This document shows positions 36,215 to 48,000 of a stretch of 64,000 bases of DNA, one piece after another (position 1 is the stretch's first letter; every line of letters starts with the position of its first letter). Both the position numbers and the translations under genes were made by a program. The notes under the pieces are model-generated. The model did not search any database. It saw only the letters and a list, made by a program, of their open reading frames with translations, and was not told the DNA's origin. The DNA is from Halomonas socia (GTDB lineage Bacteria > Pseudomonadota > Gammaproteobacteria > Pseudomonadales > Halomonadaceae). The stretch covers positions 4,030,001 through 4,094,000 of the forward strand of contig NZ_CP048812.1 of the NCBI RefSeq assembly GCF_010977575.1, in the 5' to 3' direction.

Positions 36215-36597
36215 TTACGACCCTCGCTCGACTAGCAACTGCTCGAGCCTATCCGCCGCTTCCCTCGCTGCCCTGTCGTAGAGCTTTCGTCATTACGACT
36301 TCCCTTCCAGCAACCCCTCACCACATCCAGCCTGTCAGACAGCTCAGCCATAACCTTTGCCAGACTCTCCTCCCCTATCGGCTCGCCTGTAACGGGATCG
36401 ATGCCCTGACGGAGATAGCGTACTGGATCGAGGGGGCCCGCCAGGGGATCAGTGAGGCGCTGTCGAACATGATGGAAGCGTAGAGAGACCTGGCCACGGA
36501 TGGCCGCGCCCCTCTGAGAACCACCTGCCAAGGCTGGCTTGGCGCGTGATACTCTCTGTGCCTCGATTGTGTCACAGCGACAGTCTACGTGTGACAT
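36215..36597 (-). pseudogene. Broken small gene, unrecognised
   Basis: Two adjoining frames both look protein-like. One gives PVRYLRQGIDPVTGEPIGEE then SLAKVMAELSDRLDVV. The other, a frame further on, gives KLYDRAAREAADRLEQLLVERGS ending at 36215. They would be continuous only with a frameshift near 36290. It is probably a decayed island gene. No family recognised. The remaining DNA to 36720 shows no other candidate. Confidence 0.35.
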
Positions 36598-36723
36598 CGA
36601 GATTGCCTACCATTGCCTTGCGTCACAATGCCGCATTGCGCCGCCCTGCGACGTTGGCAGGTCCACATTCAGCCGATGGCATGACATTGCTATACTGATG
36701 CTGACTCGGGGCATAGGGGTTGC

Positions 36724-36750
36724 TCAAGTAAGCGCCTGAATTGCCGATAA
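36724..36750 (+). promoter_or_regulatory. FliA (sigma-28) promoter for the first GGDEF-EAL gene
   Basis: TCAAGTAA (36724-36731), exactly 11 nt, then a perfect GCCGATAA (36743-36750). The consensus is TAAAGTTT-N11-GCCGATAA. It is 41 nt upstream of the start codon. Confidence 0.65.
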
Positions 36751-36790
36751 TCCCCGCAAGGCGTCACGCCCATCAACCGTCGGGAGGATC

Positions 36791-39616
36791 TTGCGATTGA
36801 ATGACCTGGTGACCTCTCACGACGTCTTCCGGCGCCTGGCCGACAGCCTATCGATGGCCACCGACGAGGCCTTCTTCGAGCAGCTGGTGGCCGCCCTGGG
36901 GGAAATGCTGGGCGTCGATTACGTGATGGTCGCCCGGGTCGACGCCGACGCCTGCGAAGCCACCAGCCTGGCGCTGTGGGCGCATGGCCGGCTGGTCGAC
37001 AATATCCGCTACCCGCTGCTCGGCACGCCCTGCGAAAAAGTCAACGGCAACGCCTCCTGCCACTATCCCCAGGGCGTCTGCTCGCTGTTTCCCGACGACC
37101 CCATGCTCGCCAAGCTCAACGCCGAGGCCTATCTGGGGGTACCGATGTACACCCCCGATGGGCGCGCCCTGGGCCTGGTTGCCGCCCTGCATACCCGGCC
37201 CATCGACATGTCACGCCACGCCGAGGAGGTGCTGCGCATCACCGCCGCGCGCGCCGGGGCAGAGCTCGCTCGCCAGGAGAGCGAGCAGCGCCATCGCGAG
37301 CAGTTGCTGAGCACCAACCGCGCCTTGAAGCTGCTCAGCCGCTGCAACCAGGCGCTGGTTCAGACCGAGCAGGAGCAGCAGCTGCTGGAGGCGATCTGCC
37401 AGTTGGCCGTCGAGGTCGGCGGCTATAGCATGGCCTGGGTCGGCTATGCCAGGCACGATGAGGAAAAATGCATCGAACCCCAGGCCTCGGCGGGCAGCGC
37501 GCAGGGCTATCTCGACCAGATCGCCCTGAGCTGGTCGGCACAGCAACGCCACGGCCGGGGGCCGGCGGGCAGGACAGTGCGCAGTGGCAAACCGGTGATC
37601 ATTCAAGACCTGGCCAACGATCCGAGTTTCATCACCTGGCGCGAAATGGCCCTGCAGCACGGCTTTCAAGGCATGCTGTGCCTGCCACTCAAGCGTGGCG
37701 ACCAGGTCTTTGGCATCCTCGGGCTCTACCAGTCGAATACCGACTCGATCAGCGACGAGGAGCGCCAACTGCTGTGCGAGCTGGCCGACAACCTGGCCTT
37801 CGGCATCGACACCCTGCGCCAGCGAATCGAGCAGCAGCGCGTGCAGCACGCCGTGCTCAAGATTGCCTCGGCGGTCAGCGCGCGCAGCGGCGAGGAATTT
37901 CTCAACCAGCTCACCCATCATATGGCCGAGGCGCTGGATGCCGAACTGGCCTTTATCGCGCGTATCGACCCCGCCGACCCCAGCCGCGCCCACACCCTGA
38001 CCATCGTCATCGACGGCCAGCGCCAGCCCAACTTCAGCTATACCCTGCCCGGCGCGCCCTGCGAGGATGTGCTGCTCGAGACCGAGTGCATCGTCCACGA
38101 CGATGCCGGCAAACGCCTGCCGGTGGAGGGCAGAGAGGCACTCAGTTGGGTGCGCGCCTACGCTGGCCGGCGACTCGACAATGCCGCCGGCGAGCCGTTC
38201 GGCCTGCTCGGCGTAATGTTCAGCAAGCCGCTGAACGACACCGAGCTGGTCACCAGCGTGCTGCAGATCTTCGCCGCTGGGGTCGCCGCCGAGCTGGAGC
38301 GCCAGGAGGACGAGGCACGCATTCGCCACCTCGCCTACTTCGACCCGGGCACCGGCCTGCCTAACCGCATCGCCTTCACGCAGCGCCTGGAGAGCGCACT
38401 ATTGCGCGCCGACAGTGACCGGGTGGGGCTGATGCTGCTCGACCTCAATCGCTTCAAGGACATCAACGACACCCTCGGCCACGATATCGGCGACAAGGTA
38501 CTGGCTGCCGTGGCCAACGCCTTCTCGGGCACCCTGGTGGGCAATGAGTACCTCGCACGGCTGGGCGGTGACGAGTTCGTGGTACTGATTGACCCCGGCG
38601 ATGTCTACACCGTCACCGATACCGCCGAGCGCCTGCTCGGCTCGCTGACAGCACCGTTGCAGCTCGACGAGCAGGCCTTCGAGCTCGACGTCAGCATTGG
38701 CATCGCCTTCTACCCCGACGATGCCGGCAGCGCCCGCGAACTGCTCAAGCACGCCGATATCGCCATGTACCAGGCCAAGCAGCACGACGCGCCCTACCGC
38801 TTCTTCGAGCCCCATATGGGTGCGGCGCTGGCCTCGCGGCTGGATATGACCAAGCGCCTCAACATGGCGCTGACCAATGGCTCGCTCAGCCTGCATTTCC
38901 AGCCACAGATCGACCTGTCGACGCGTCGTCTGGTGGGTGCCGAGGTGCTGTGCCGCTGGCACGACCCGGAGCTTGGCACGGTAAGCCCGGCCGAGTTCAT
39001 TCCGCTGGCCGAGGAGCGCGGCATGATCGTACCGCTCGGCAACTGGGTCATCGACGCCACCTGCCGCCAGCTTGCCGCCTGGCAGGCAGCTGGGCACGTG
39101 ATGCCCGGCCAGTTGGCGATCAACGTCGCTTCGCGGCAGTTCGACGACCACCAGTTGATCGACACCCTGCAGCGCAGCTGCAGCGAGCATGGGATCGCTG
39201 CCAGCCAACTCGGCCTGGAGCTCACCGAAAGCGGTTTCATGAGCGACCCCGACCAAGCCATCGCCATGACCGAGGCGCTCAAGACGCTGGGCTTCGGGCT
39301 CTCCATCGACGACTTCGGCACCGGCTACTCGTCGCTTGCCTACCTCAAGCGCTTCGCCGCCGACAAGATCAAGATCGACATGTCGTTCGTCGCCGACATG
39401 CTGGAAAGCGAAAACGACCACGCCATCGTCACTACCATCATCGCCATGGCGCGCAGCCTGCGTCTGGAAACCGTGGCCGAGGGTGTCGAGAGCGCCGAAC
39501 AGGCCGAGGCGCTGCTCGCCCTGGGCTGCCAGCAGGCCCAGGGTTACTCCTTCGGCAAACCGCTTACCGGGAAGGCCTTCGCCGCGCGCTGGCTGACGCC
39601 AGCGCTGGTCGAGTGA
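36791..39616 (+). CDS. GAF-GAF-GAF-GGDEF-EAL c-di-GMP protein
   Basis: A 941-aa cytoplasmic signalling protein without membrane helices. Three GAF-like sensor domains (about 10-150, 185-335, 345-495), GGDEF (about 510-670) with intact LARLGGDEFVVLI, EAL (about 690-935) with EVLCRW, INVASRQF, ELTESGF, DDFGTGYSSLAYLKRF, KIDMSFV, AEGVESAEQA. EAL residues needed for c-di-GMP hydrolysis look complete, and the cyclase motif is intact but no RxxD inhibitory site precedes it. Whether it makes or breaks c-di-GMP cannot be told. It starts at TTG 36791, close behind GGGAGG. The FliA-type promoter puts it in the motility regulon. Confidence 0.92.
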   Translation: MRLNDLVTSHDVFRRLADSLSMATDEAFFEQLVAALGEMLGVDYVMVARVDADACEATSLALWAHGRLVDNIRYPLLGTPCEKVNGNASCHYPQGVCSLFPDDPMLAKLNAEAYLGVPMYTPDGRALGLVAALHTRPIDMSRHAEEVLRITAARAGAELARQESEQRHREQLLSTNRALKLLSRCNQALVQTEQEQQLLEAICQLAVEVGGYSMAWVGYARHDEEKCIEPQASAGSAQGYLDQIALSWSAQQRHGRGPAGRTVRSGKPVIIQDLANDPSFITWREMALQHGFQGMLCLPLKRGDQVFGILGLYQSNTDSISDEERQLLCELADNLAFGIDTLRQRIEQQRVQHAVLKIASAVSARSGEEFLNQLTHHMAEALDAELAFIARIDPADPSRAHTLTIVIDGQRQPNFSYTLPGAPCEDVLLETECIVHDDAGKRLPVEGREALSWVRAYAGRRLDNAAGEPFGLLGVMFSKPLNDTELVTSVLQIFAAGVAAELERQEDEARIRHLAYFDPGTGLPNRIAFTQRLESALLRADSDRVGLMLLDLNRFKDINDTLGHDIGDKVLAAVANAFSGTLVGNEYLARLGGDEFVVLIDPGDVYTVTDTAERLLGSLTAPLQLDEQAFELDVSIGIAFYPDDAGSARELLKHADIAMYQAKQHDAPYRFFEPHMGAALASRLDMTKRLNMALTNGSLSLHFQPQIDLSTRRLVGAEVLCRWHDPELGTVSPAEFIPLAEERGMIVPLGNWVIDATCRQLAAWQAAGHVMPGQLAINVASRQFDDHQLIDTLQRSCSEHGIAASQLGLELTESGFMSDPDQAIAMTEALKTLGFGLSIDDFGTGYSSLAYLKRFAADKIKIDMSFVADMLESENDHAIVTTIIAMARSLRLETVAEGVESAEQAEALLALGCQQAQGYSFGKPLTGKAFAARWLTPALVE

Positions 39617-39780
39617 GGCAGTAACACCTCTCTAGGGCATTCGAGCCCGCGGTTCGCATTCGAATTGCTGGGGCCGGCTAACATGGGTTATTGAATCTCG
39701 CCTCGCTGCCTCCCATGATGAAGGGCCGCTCTTGGACGAGAGCGGCTGCACTTCATTAGACGATGCACAAGGAGCAAGTG

Positions 39781-40200
39781 ATGAAACCGATGAAGCCGTT
39801 CCTGCTGAGCGCCACCCTGGCACCCGCCCTGATGTTCGCCGCGGGCAATGCCCTGGCCGATAACCATGTGGATGAACCGGACCATGCCGGCGTAGAAGCC
39901 ACTTTCCTTACCGAGCAGCCTGAAAGCACGCTGCACGCCAGCGAGCTGACCGACAAGGATGTAAGAAGCACCGCCGAAGATGACGAGGAAATCGGCAGCA
40001 TCGACAACCTGCTGCTGAATGAAGACGGCCAGATCACAGCACTGGTCGTTAGTGTCGGCGGATTCCTCGGCATTGGCGACAAGAACGTCGCCATCGAATG
40101 GGAGAGCGTCGAGCTGACCCACGAGGATGACGACTACGTAGTGCGCGTCAACGCCACTCGCGACGCCCTCGAGGATGCCGAGGAGTACGAAAGCGACTGA
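39781..40200 (+). CDS. Exported PRC-barrel protein
   Basis: A 139-aa protein with a signal peptide (about 1-28, FLLSATLAPALMFAAGNALA), an acidic head, then a PRC-barrel-like segment: ASELTDKDVRSTAEDDEEIGSI, DNLLLNEDGQITALVVSVGGFLGIGDKNVAIEWESVEL. The order D-V, I-x-x-LL-x-x-DG-x-I, VGGFLGIG-x-K-x-VAI matches PRC-barrel domains of halophile periplasmic proteins. Net charge is strongly negative, as usual in halophilic exported proteins. ATG 39781 has GGAG 6 nt upstream. Role unknown. Confidence 0.82.
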   Translation: MKPMKPFLLSATLAPALMFAAGNALADNHVDEPDHAGVEATFLTEQPESTLHASELTDKDVRSTAEDDEEIGSIDNLLLNEDGQITALVVSVGGFLGIGDKNVAIEWESVELTHEDDDYVVRVNATRDALEDAEEYESD

Positions 40201-40295
40201 TCTCGCAGCACCCGCGATGGGTAGCGCGTATCAGTAGATAAACGGCAAGCGCCTAGGCGCTTGCCGTTTTGCTGGTGGATGTTTTCCCAGATCGA

Positions 40296-40838
40296 TCAAG
40301 CCGGCGCTTCAGTAGATACCGGCGGCGCGGGACGTGGATTCAACTGCTCGAACTGCGCCAACAGGTCATGCTCGTGCTCCTGGATGGTGATATGGGCAAT
40401 CAGGGGCTTGCGATTGCGGCCCATCCACTCGATCTCGTTGCGCCCCTCGACCAGCGCATGGTTGGCCTCATCCGCGGTGGCCGGGCACACCCCGTTGATC
40501 TTGAGAATCACCGATTTCTCGATGAGATGCCCCTTAAGCGGGCTACCCTTGCCAATCCTCAATACCCGTAGGCCACTGCATTCCAGCGGGGTATCGTCGG
40601 CGAAGTGCGCATGGTCATCCGCATCGGACGCATTTTCGTCATCAGCCTGATCGTCGAGCCGCTGATTGATGTGCGTGCACAGCAACGCCGCACCGAAAAG
40701 CAGCACGCCCAGTGCCCCGACGCTCAACGCCGGCACCCCGCCGACCCGCAGTATCATCATCGTCGTAATAGGCGCCGACAGCGCCGCCGTCGCCCACAGC
40801 ATGGCGCCTAACAGCGTACGTTCCCCGTCGATATTCAT
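40296..40838 (-). CDS. Membrane protein with PDZ-like domain
   Basis: A 180-aa protein: two membrane helices (about 10-60), an acidic linker (DDQADDENASDADDHAHFAD), then a small domain with GSPLKGHLIEKSVILKINGV and EANHALVEGRNEIEWMGRNRK. The SPL-x-x-x-L-x-x-x-D-V-I-L-x-I-NG-x pattern is that of a PDZ fold, though the catalytic partner is absent. It might tether a periplasmic protease or be a scaffold. No recognised family. Convergent with the PRC gene and upstream of the chemoreceptor on the other strand. Confidence 0.6.
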   Translation of the reverse strand: MNIDGERTLLGAMLWATAALSAPITTMMILRVGGVPALSVGALGVLLFGAALLCTHINQRLDDQADDENASDADDHAHFADDTPLECSGLRVLRIGKGSPLKGHLIEKSVILKINGVCPATADEANHALVEGRNEIEWMGRNRKPLIAHITIQEHEHDLLAQFEQLNPRPAPPVSTEAPA

Positions 40839-40935
40839 GCGTACCCCAAGGTATAGTTTTTATCACCTTGAGTTGTAGCCCATCCTGCGGGCCGGGGGTG
40901 TCACGAGATGTGGTTAATCTTATCCAGACCGTAGC

Positions 40936-42909
40936 TTAATGCTGCAAAACAGTACCCGACTGACTCGCAGGAGCATGTGTCAGCTGCCGCATATGATCCA
41001 CCTCGCTGACCTTGAAGCGCCCCACCAACGCCGCCATTTCCTCGGCCTGATCGTCCAGCGACTTGCTGGCCGCAGCGGCCTGCTCTACCAGGGCAGCATT
41101 CTGCTGAGTCACCTCGTCGAGCTGCGACATCGCCTGGTTGATCTGCTCGATGCCCGCCGACTGCTCAGTCGCGGCCGCTGCGATATCGCTGACGTAGCTC
41201 GCCATGCGTGACATGCCTTCGACGATCGCCTCCAACTGCTGGCTGGAGGTGTCCACCAACTGCTCGCCTTCACCGATCTTCTCGACCCCGGTGGCCACCA
41301 ACTGACGTATCTCGTTGGCCTCACTGGCACAGCGCTGCGCCAACTTGCGCACCTCGGCGGCCACGACCGCAAAACCCCTGCCATGCTCACCAGCCCGCGC
41401 CGCTTCTACCGAGGCGTTGAGCGCCAGCAGGTTAGTCTGGAAGGCAATCTCGTCAATGGCAGCGACGATAGTGGTGACCCGATGGTTGGATGACTTGATC
41501 GCATCCATGGCGGCACTCGCATTGCTGGCGGTGCGTCCAGCCTCCCGCGCCTGACCGTCGAGTTCACCGGCCAATCGCCTTGCTTGCTCGGCGTTGTCGG
41601 CGGTCTGCCTCACCGTGGCGGTAATCTGCTCGAGGCTGGTCGCGGTCTCCACCAGCGAGCTGGACTGCTCCTCGGTACGCTGGGCCAGGTCCTGATTGCC
41701 TAGCGCAATCTCGCCGCTGGCGCTACTGATCGACTGGGCATTGCGCTTGATCGACAGCACCATCTGCTCGGTACCGTCACTGGCAGTGTTATAGGCGATG
41801 TTGAGCTGCGCCAGCTCATCGCTGCCGAGTACATCAAGGCGCTGAGTCAGGTCGCCCTCGCTGGTGGCAATGGTGTGCAGCGTGCGCTTGAGGGGAGCAA
41901 CGATGCTGCGGGTGATCCACCACGCCAGCAGTACCGCCAGGCCGATCACCAGCCCCGCCGCCAGCAAATAACCGCTCAGCGCCTGGCTCGCAACCTGACG
42001 CAGCGCCTGGCTCTCAGCCACGATGGCCGCGACCACGTCATCTTCCACCGCCTTGAGTAGCCCAATGCGCTGGGTCTGCAGCGCAAACCAGTCTCCGGCA
42101 TCCACGCCGAATCCGCCCCGTTCCGCGCGCGCCAGAGCAAGCTCACGCAGTGCCACGGCATCACTTACCACCTGGCTTGCGCGGTAATCAGCATAGCCAT
42201 TGCGCTGCCCGGCAGACGCGAATGCGTGGAAACCGTCGATATACGCCGCCTCTGCGCCGGTCAGGCCCAGCAGCCGCTCCAGTAGCTCGCCCTCGAAAGC
42301 GTCGGCGGCAAACACCCCCGCCAATATCGCACGCTCGACACCAACCAGATCCTTGGCCTTGAGCAGATTGTAGTAACCCACTACCCGCTCGACGATTCGC
42401 CCCTGGTCGGTGAGCTGGCTCAGCACCGGCACGATATCGATCAGCCGATTATTGAGCGCGGTGTAGGCATCGATGGCTTCCTCGGCGTCGAGCTGGCTGG
42501 CGTCGACTCGCTGGCGCAGCTCAGCAATGGCATTGAGTTCGGCAAGCGTATCATCGAGATCGGCACTGACCTCCGGCGCCAGCTCATCTCGCGAAAGCCC
42601 TGTCACTTCCTCGACGAATGCCTCACGCATGTCGTCGACTCGGCGACGCTGGCCATTCAACTCGCTGACAAACTCGCGCCCGTCACTGTTGAGCAGGCCC
42701 GCCGAGAGCCCTCGCTCGGCCTGCAGGGCGTGAACCAGCTCGCCAGCGTTGCCTGCCACCTCGGTCAGAAACTCGACCTGCTGCATGTCGCGGCTCAGTT
42801 GCCAGCGCTCCCAGGCCCCCGCACCGGCAAAATAGAATACCGCCAGCAGCGGCAACAGCAGTACCAGCAAGAACTTCATCCCCATCGGGACGCGATGCAA
42901 CAACCTCAT
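40936..42909 (-). CDS. Methyl-accepting chemotaxis protein with NIT sensor
   Basis: A 657-aa inner-membrane chemoreceptor. First helix about 8-30; periplasmic NIT domain (about 45-280) with [20 protein letters not shown], the family's ERGxSxxxL core, and [14 protein letters not shown]; second helix about 312-333; HAMP; then the signalling domain with [20 protein letters not shown] and [23 protein letters not shown] domains bind nitrate or nitrite in known cases. No C-terminal CheR pentapeptide (ends SGTVLQH). ATG 42909 has GGGAG 8 nt upstream. Single gene, probably linked to the motility regulon by function. Confidence 0.92.
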   Translation of the reverse strand: MRLLHRVPMGMKFLLVLLLPLLAVFYFAGAGAWERWQLSRDMQQVEFLTEVAGNAGELVHALQAERGLSAGLLNSDGREFVSELNGQRRRVDDMREAFVEEVTGLSRDELAPEVSADLDDTLAELNAIAELRQRVDASQLDAEEAIDAYTALNNRLIDIVPVLSQLTDQGRIVERVVGYYNLLKAKDLVGVERAILAGVFAADAFEGELLERLLGLTGAEAAYIDGFHAFASAGQRNGYADYRASQVVSDAVALRELALARAERGGFGVDAGDWFALQTQRIGLLKAVEDDVVAAIVAESQALRQVASQALSGYLLAAGLVIGLAVLLAWWITRSIVAPLKRTLHTIATSEGDLTQRLDVLGSDELAQLNIAYNTASDGTEQMVLSIKRNAQSISSASGEIALGNQDLAQRTEEQSSSLVETATSLEQITATVRQTADNAEQARRLAGELDGQAREAGRTASNASAAMDAIKSSNHRVTTIVAAIDEIAFQTNLLALNASVEAARAGEHGRGFAVVAAEVRKLAQRCASEANEIRQLVATGVEKIGEGEQLVDTSSQQLEAIVEGMSRMASYVSDIAAAATEQSAGIEQINQAMSQLDEVTQQNAALVEQAAAASKSLDDQAEEMAALVGRFKVSEVDHMRQLTHAPASQSGTVLQH

Positions 42910-43148
42910 ACGAGACACTCCCTGCAAACCAGTCGTGTTGATTTTTAAGCGTTGGGTGTGAGACGCGGCACTTGATATGGATCGCTATGTTATAGCCGCT
43001 GGCCATTTCAGCCTGGCGCATCGCCTCGCTGCTAATATCGGCAGTCTTTACCACAACTTAAGTCTAATGAGGCGTGATGCGTCAGAAGATTGATCCAGAC
43101 CAATTCTTGCTCTGCGCCATAACAAACGACTGTTTTATAACCATCAAT

Positions 43149-43175
43149 TAAAGTCCCTGAAGGCTGCGCCGATAG
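43149..43175 (+). promoter_or_regulatory. FliA (sigma-28) promoter for the Aer-type receptor
   Basis: TAAAGTCC (43149-43156), 11 nt, GCCGATAG (43168-43175). The match is 6/8 and 7/8 with exact spacing. The receptor starts 140 nt downstream. Confidence 0.75.
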
Positions 43176-43315
43176 ATCGAACACGGGGCATTCCACCCTG
43201 ACAGAGCTGGCGAGGACAGGGAGCGTTCTCCAACCGCTGCAGCGACAAGACAAGCTTATGAGCGACCTCCATCGCGTTTTTCCCATCAGGGCGCCTTTCG
43301 ATACGGAGTAAGGCA

Positions 43316-45025
43316 ATGCGTTTAAACACACCCGTTACCCAGCAGGAGTACCGTCTCGCCGAAGCGGATCTGCTGATCTCGCGCACCAACCTGCAGGGCA
43401 AGATCACCTACGCCAACCCGGCGTTCGTCGAGGCCAGCGGGTTTACTCTCGAAGAATTGATGGGCAGCGACCACAACCTGGTACGCCACCCGGACATGCC
43501 AGTCGAGGCCTTCGAGAACTTCTGGACGACCATCAAGCAGGGCCAGATCTGGAGCGGCCTGGTCAAGAACCGCCGCAAGAACGGCGACCACTACTGGGTG
43601 CGCGCCAACGTGGTACCGGTGCGCGAGGCCGGCAAGATCGTCGGCTACGCCTCGCTGCGCACCTGCCCGGGTCGCGCCGAGGTCGAACAGGCAAGCGCGG
43701 TGTATCAGCGCTTCAAGGACAACCGCGCAGGGAGTTATCGCCTGGCGCGTGGCGAGATTCGCCGCCGCGGCTGGCACCACCGCCTGCGGGGTATTCAGTG
43801 GGGCTCCGCGCGCACCCGCATCACCCTGCTGGCGGTGCTGGCCAGCGTGCCGCTGTTGGCTTTCATGACCCAACAGTGGCGCGTCGGGATCAGTGCCGAC
43901 GGCGCCCTGCCGCTGGCGCTTGCCGCGCTGATGCTGGTAGCCGTGCTGGCGCTGGGCATTGGCGTATGCCGCTCGATCAGCCGCACGCTCTACCTGTCGC
44001 GGCGCTTCGCACTGCAGGTGGCAGCCGGCAACCTCACTGCGCCGGTGCCACCCCACGGCAAGGACGACATGGGCCAGTTGGTAGAGGCCCTTGAGACCAT
44101 GAAGAAAGGCCTGAGTGGTATCGTCGGCGACGTCAACACTGGGATAACCCACGTGCGGCCCTCGGTGGACGCCATCCGCTACGGTAACGATGCCCTTTCG
44201 GCGCGCACCGACAGCCAGGCAGCCTCGATCCAACAGACCGCAGCCAGCATGGAGCAGATGACCTCCACGGTACGTCAGAACGCCGATAACGCCCAGCAGG
44301 CCAGTCAACTAGCACTGTCCAACGTCGGAGAGGTCGAAAACGCCGGCAGCGGCATCGCCGAGATGGTCAAGCGCATGGCGACCATCACCGAGCGCTCGAG
44401 ACAGATGTCCGACGTGGTCTCGCTGATCGACTCGATCGCCTTTCAGACCAACATCCTGGCCCTTAACGCCTCGGTGGAGGCGGCACGCGCCGGTGAACAG
44501 GGCCGCGGTTTCGCGGTGGTAGCAAGCGAAGTGCGCAGCCTCGCCTCGCGCAGCGCCGACGCGGCCAAGGAGATCCACCAACTGATCGCCAACGCCAATC
44601 AGGAGATCGAGGCCGGCGCCGAGGTGGTGACGCGCACCGAGTCGGCTATCGGCCGGGTGATAGAAGCCAGCAACCGGGTCAACGACATCATGGAGGAGAT
44701 CAGCGCCGCCTCCCGCGCGCAGAGCAGCGGTATTACCCAGATCAGTGATGCGGTCAGCCAGATGGAACAGGCCGTGCAGCAGAGTACCGGCCAGCTGCAG
44801 GAGAGCGCCAGCGCAACCCAGCGCCTGCAGCACGAGACGTGGCTTCTCAACAATGCCATCCTGGCCTTCCGCACCAAGGGCAGTGGCCATGAGCTGCAGG
44901 TCGAGATCGACCTTGCCTCCGTCACCACTCAGCACGAGACCGCAGTGCCCGCGCGCCTTTCAACGTCACAGCCGAGACGCCCAAAGGCCATGGCGAGAAT
45001 GACCGATGTTTGGACGTCTTTTTGA
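43316..45025 (+). CDS. aer: Aer-type PAS chemotaxis receptor
   Basis: A 569-aa redox/oxygen taxis receptor without periplasmic domain. An N-terminal PAS (about 12-115), [63 protein letters not shown], as in FAD-binding Aer proteins; two short helices (about 165-212); HAMP; then a signalling domain with [20 protein letters not shown] and [22 protein letters not shown]. It senses cytoplasmic redox state through bound flavin and signals to CheA. It starts with ATGCG after AAGG. FliA promoter match upstream. Confidence 0.9.
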   Translation: MRLNTPVTQQEYRLAEADLLISRTNLQGKITYANPAFVEASGFTLEELMGSDHNLVRHPDMPVEAFENFWTTIKQGQIWSGLVKNRRKNGDHYWVRANVVPVREAGKIVGYASLRTCPGRAEVEQASAVYQRFKDNRAGSYRLARGEIRRRGWHHRLRGIQWGSARTRITLLAVLASVPLLAFMTQQWRVGISADGALPLALAALMLVAVLALGIGVCRSISRTLYLSRRFALQVAAGNLTAPVPPHGKDDMGQLVEALETMKKGLSGIVGDVNTGITHVRPSVDAIRYGNDALSARTDSQAASIQQTAASMEQMTSTVRQNADNAQQASQLALSNVGEVENAGSGIAEMVKRMATITERSRQMSDVVSLIDSIAFQTNILALNASVEAARAGEQGRGFAVVASEVRSLASRSADAAKEIHQLIANANQEIEAGAEVVTRTESAIGRVIEASNRVNDIMEEISAASRAQSSGITQISDAVSQMEQAVQQSTGQLQESASATQRLQHETWLLNNAILAFRTKGSGHELQVEIDLASVTTQHETAVPARLSTSQPRRPKAMARMTDVWTSF

Positions 45026-45098
45026 GTGTCAATGTATGTTACAAATATAAGTAGCAGCGTCCCTGGGCGACGCGCTTATCGATGTGGAGGCAGTAACC

Positions 45099-48000
45099 AT
45101 GCAGACACCACCCGTACCCGGGAATGAGTTGCAACGTCTGCAGCGGCTGTGGCGCTATACCCTGAACGACCGCCGACACGAAGACTCCCTCGACGACCTG
45201 ACCCGCATGGCGGCCAATCTGCTGGAAGCACCCATGGCGACCCTGTCGCTGGTCGACGAGAGCTGTCAGTGGTTCAAGAGTGCGAAGGGCATGCCCTTCG
45301 CGCAAACGCCACGGGATATCTCGTTCTGCGCGCACACCCTCCTCAACGACCAGCCGATGGAGGTGGCCGATACCCACCTCGATCCGCGCTTTGCCGACAA
45401 CCCACAGGTGACCGAGGCGCCCTTCGTGCGCTACTACCTGGGTGCCCCGCTGATTACCCGCGACGGCTATGCCCTCGGTTCGCTGTGCGTGCTCGACACC
45501 CAGCCGCGCCAAGCCAGCCCGCTCCAACGCCAACTGCTGGTGCTACTGGCCAAGCAGGTGATGCAATATTTCGAACACCGCCTGGATAGTCGATTCATTG
45601 ACGCCGTGGACCACGCCGGTATCGGCGTCTGGGAGCTCAACGCAGATTCCGGGGATGTCGTGCGAAGCCAGGCTGCCTTTCGTCAACTCGGTATCGGCGA
45701 CGACCAGCCGCCACTGACGGAAGTCGCTATCTCCCGCTACCATCCCGATGACCAACCACGACTACGTCAGTGCCTGAACGATGCCATCGAACGACAACAA
45801 CGATTCGAAGCCGTGCTGCGCCTGGCCACCCCCCAGGATAGCTACGACTGGGTACAACTCACCGGCGAACCGCTGGTGGTCAAAGGCGTCACCAAGCAGG
45901 TATTCGGCACCATCCGCAATATCAATCGCCTAAAACACGCCGAAGAGCGCCTGCAGTATCAGCACCAGCTCGACAGCGTCATCGTCAAGGCCCAGTCGCG
46001 CTTCATAACCAGCGGCGACGGCCATCAGGCCTTTGCGCTGCTGCTCGATGACATCCTGGCACTAACCAGCAGCGAGTTCGGCTTTATCGGCGAAATCTTC
46101 CACGATACCGAGCAACGCCCCTACCTCAAGGTGCAGTCGATCACCGATATCGCCTGGGACAAGGCCTCTCGAGCAATGCTCGAGGACGCCCCAGACGGAC
46201 TCGAATTCCATAATCTCGACACCCTGTTCGGCCACGCCCTGCGCACCCAGAAGACGGTGATCAGCAACGACCCCGCCAATGATCCACGCAAGGGCGGACT
46301 GCCGCCTGGGCATCCGCCGCTGCAGAGTTTCCTGGGCGTGCCGATCAGTATCAATGATCGCATGGTCGCCATGCTGGGGCTGGCCAACCGCCCGGAGGGC
46401 TTCGATGCGGCGCTGGTAGAGTTCCTTACTCCGCTGCTCAGCACCACCGCCCAGTTGGTCGACACTCTGAGGGTAAGGCGCGAGCACCAATCCAGCCAGC
46501 AGAGCATCGGGCGGCTGTCGCAGGTGGCCCAGCGCACCAGCAACAGCGTGTTCATCTGCGATGCCAACGACCGTATCGAATGGGTCAACGAAGGGTTCGA
46601 GCGGCTCAGCGGCTACTCCAGCGACGAAGCGCTGGGCAAACGCCCCGGCGAGCTACTACGCGGCCCGGCCACCGACAGCGCCGCCAATGCGCGCATCGAG
46701 GCGGCACTGGCGCGAGGCGAGGGCTTCGAAGAGGAGGTAATCCACCATCGCCGCGACGGCACCCCCTACTGGGTGCACATCCGCTGCGATGCACTGTACA
46801 ACGAGAATGGCGAGCTGACCGGCTTTATCGACATCCAGTCAGACATCAGCGAGCGCAAGGCCTTCGAGGAGCGCCTCAAGCTCGCCGCACGCGTCTACGA
46901 CAACACCCAGGAAGGCATCATGATCACCGATGCCGAGCACTGGGTGGTCGACGTCAATCCAGCCTGCTGCACGATCACCGGTTACAGTCGCGACGAGCTG
47001 ATCGGCATGCATGCTATCCGGTTGGGCTCGACGCTGCCCGGGGTCGCCGACACCCCCACCGTGATCGATCACCTGGGCAGCGGCAAGGACTGGCATGGCG
47101 AATTCGCCGGGCGCCGCAAGAACGGTGAGAGCTTCCCCGCCCTGCTCTCGGTCTCGTCGGTCTACGACGACCAGAGTCAGGTCATCAACCACGTGGCGGT
47201 GTTTTCCGACCTCACCCGCAGCAAGCGCCACAGTGAGGAGCTCTACCGTGCCGCCAACTTCGACAAGCTCACCGGCCTTGCCAACCGCGAGCACCTCGCC
47301 CAGCAACTGCAAGACCTGCTCGACTACGCCGAGGGCTTCGACCAGTCGCTGACGGTATGCATGCTCGACCTCGACCGCTTCGGCAATATCAACCAGAGCC
47401 ACGGTCATCAGGCAGCCGACCGGCTACTGATGATCCTCGCCGAGCGCTTCAAGCGCGTGCTCAACGACCATGGCAAGCTGGCGCGAGTGGGCGGCGACGA
47501 ATTCGCGCTGGTGCTGCCCGAGACGAATCACGGCCTTGAAAGCCTCGACCACCTGCGCAACGCCCTGGCCGAGCCGCTGGTCATCGACGGCGAGTCACTC
47601 AGCGTGACCGCCAGCATCGGCATCTCGACCTACCCCCAGGACGACAGCGACGCCGACATGCTGCTGCGCCACGCCACCCAAGCGATGTACCAGGCCAAGC
47701 AGCGCGGTGGCGACTGCTACCAGCTGTTCGACCCCGGCCAGGATCTGCGCATCCGCCGCCAACGCGAGGAGCTGGCGCGGCTGGCACTGGCCCTCGCGCG
47801 CGACGAGTTCGAACTCTACTACCAGCCCCAGGTCGACCTGGCCACACACCGCCTTGTCGGTGTCGAAGCACTGATCCGCTGGCGCCACCCGCAGCGCGGC
47901 CTGGTAGCACCCGGTGAGTTCCTGCCGCAACTGGCCGGCACCGAGCTCGAGCAGGCCATCGACGAATGGGTCGTCGAAACCGCCCTACGACAGTCGGATA

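Noticed and set aside
31314-36720. Distal copy of the tRNA-Leu 3' end as attR
   Set aside because: I looked for GTTCAAGTCTCCCCATCC-like sequence up to 36.7 kb and found none, so the island's right edge is not defined.
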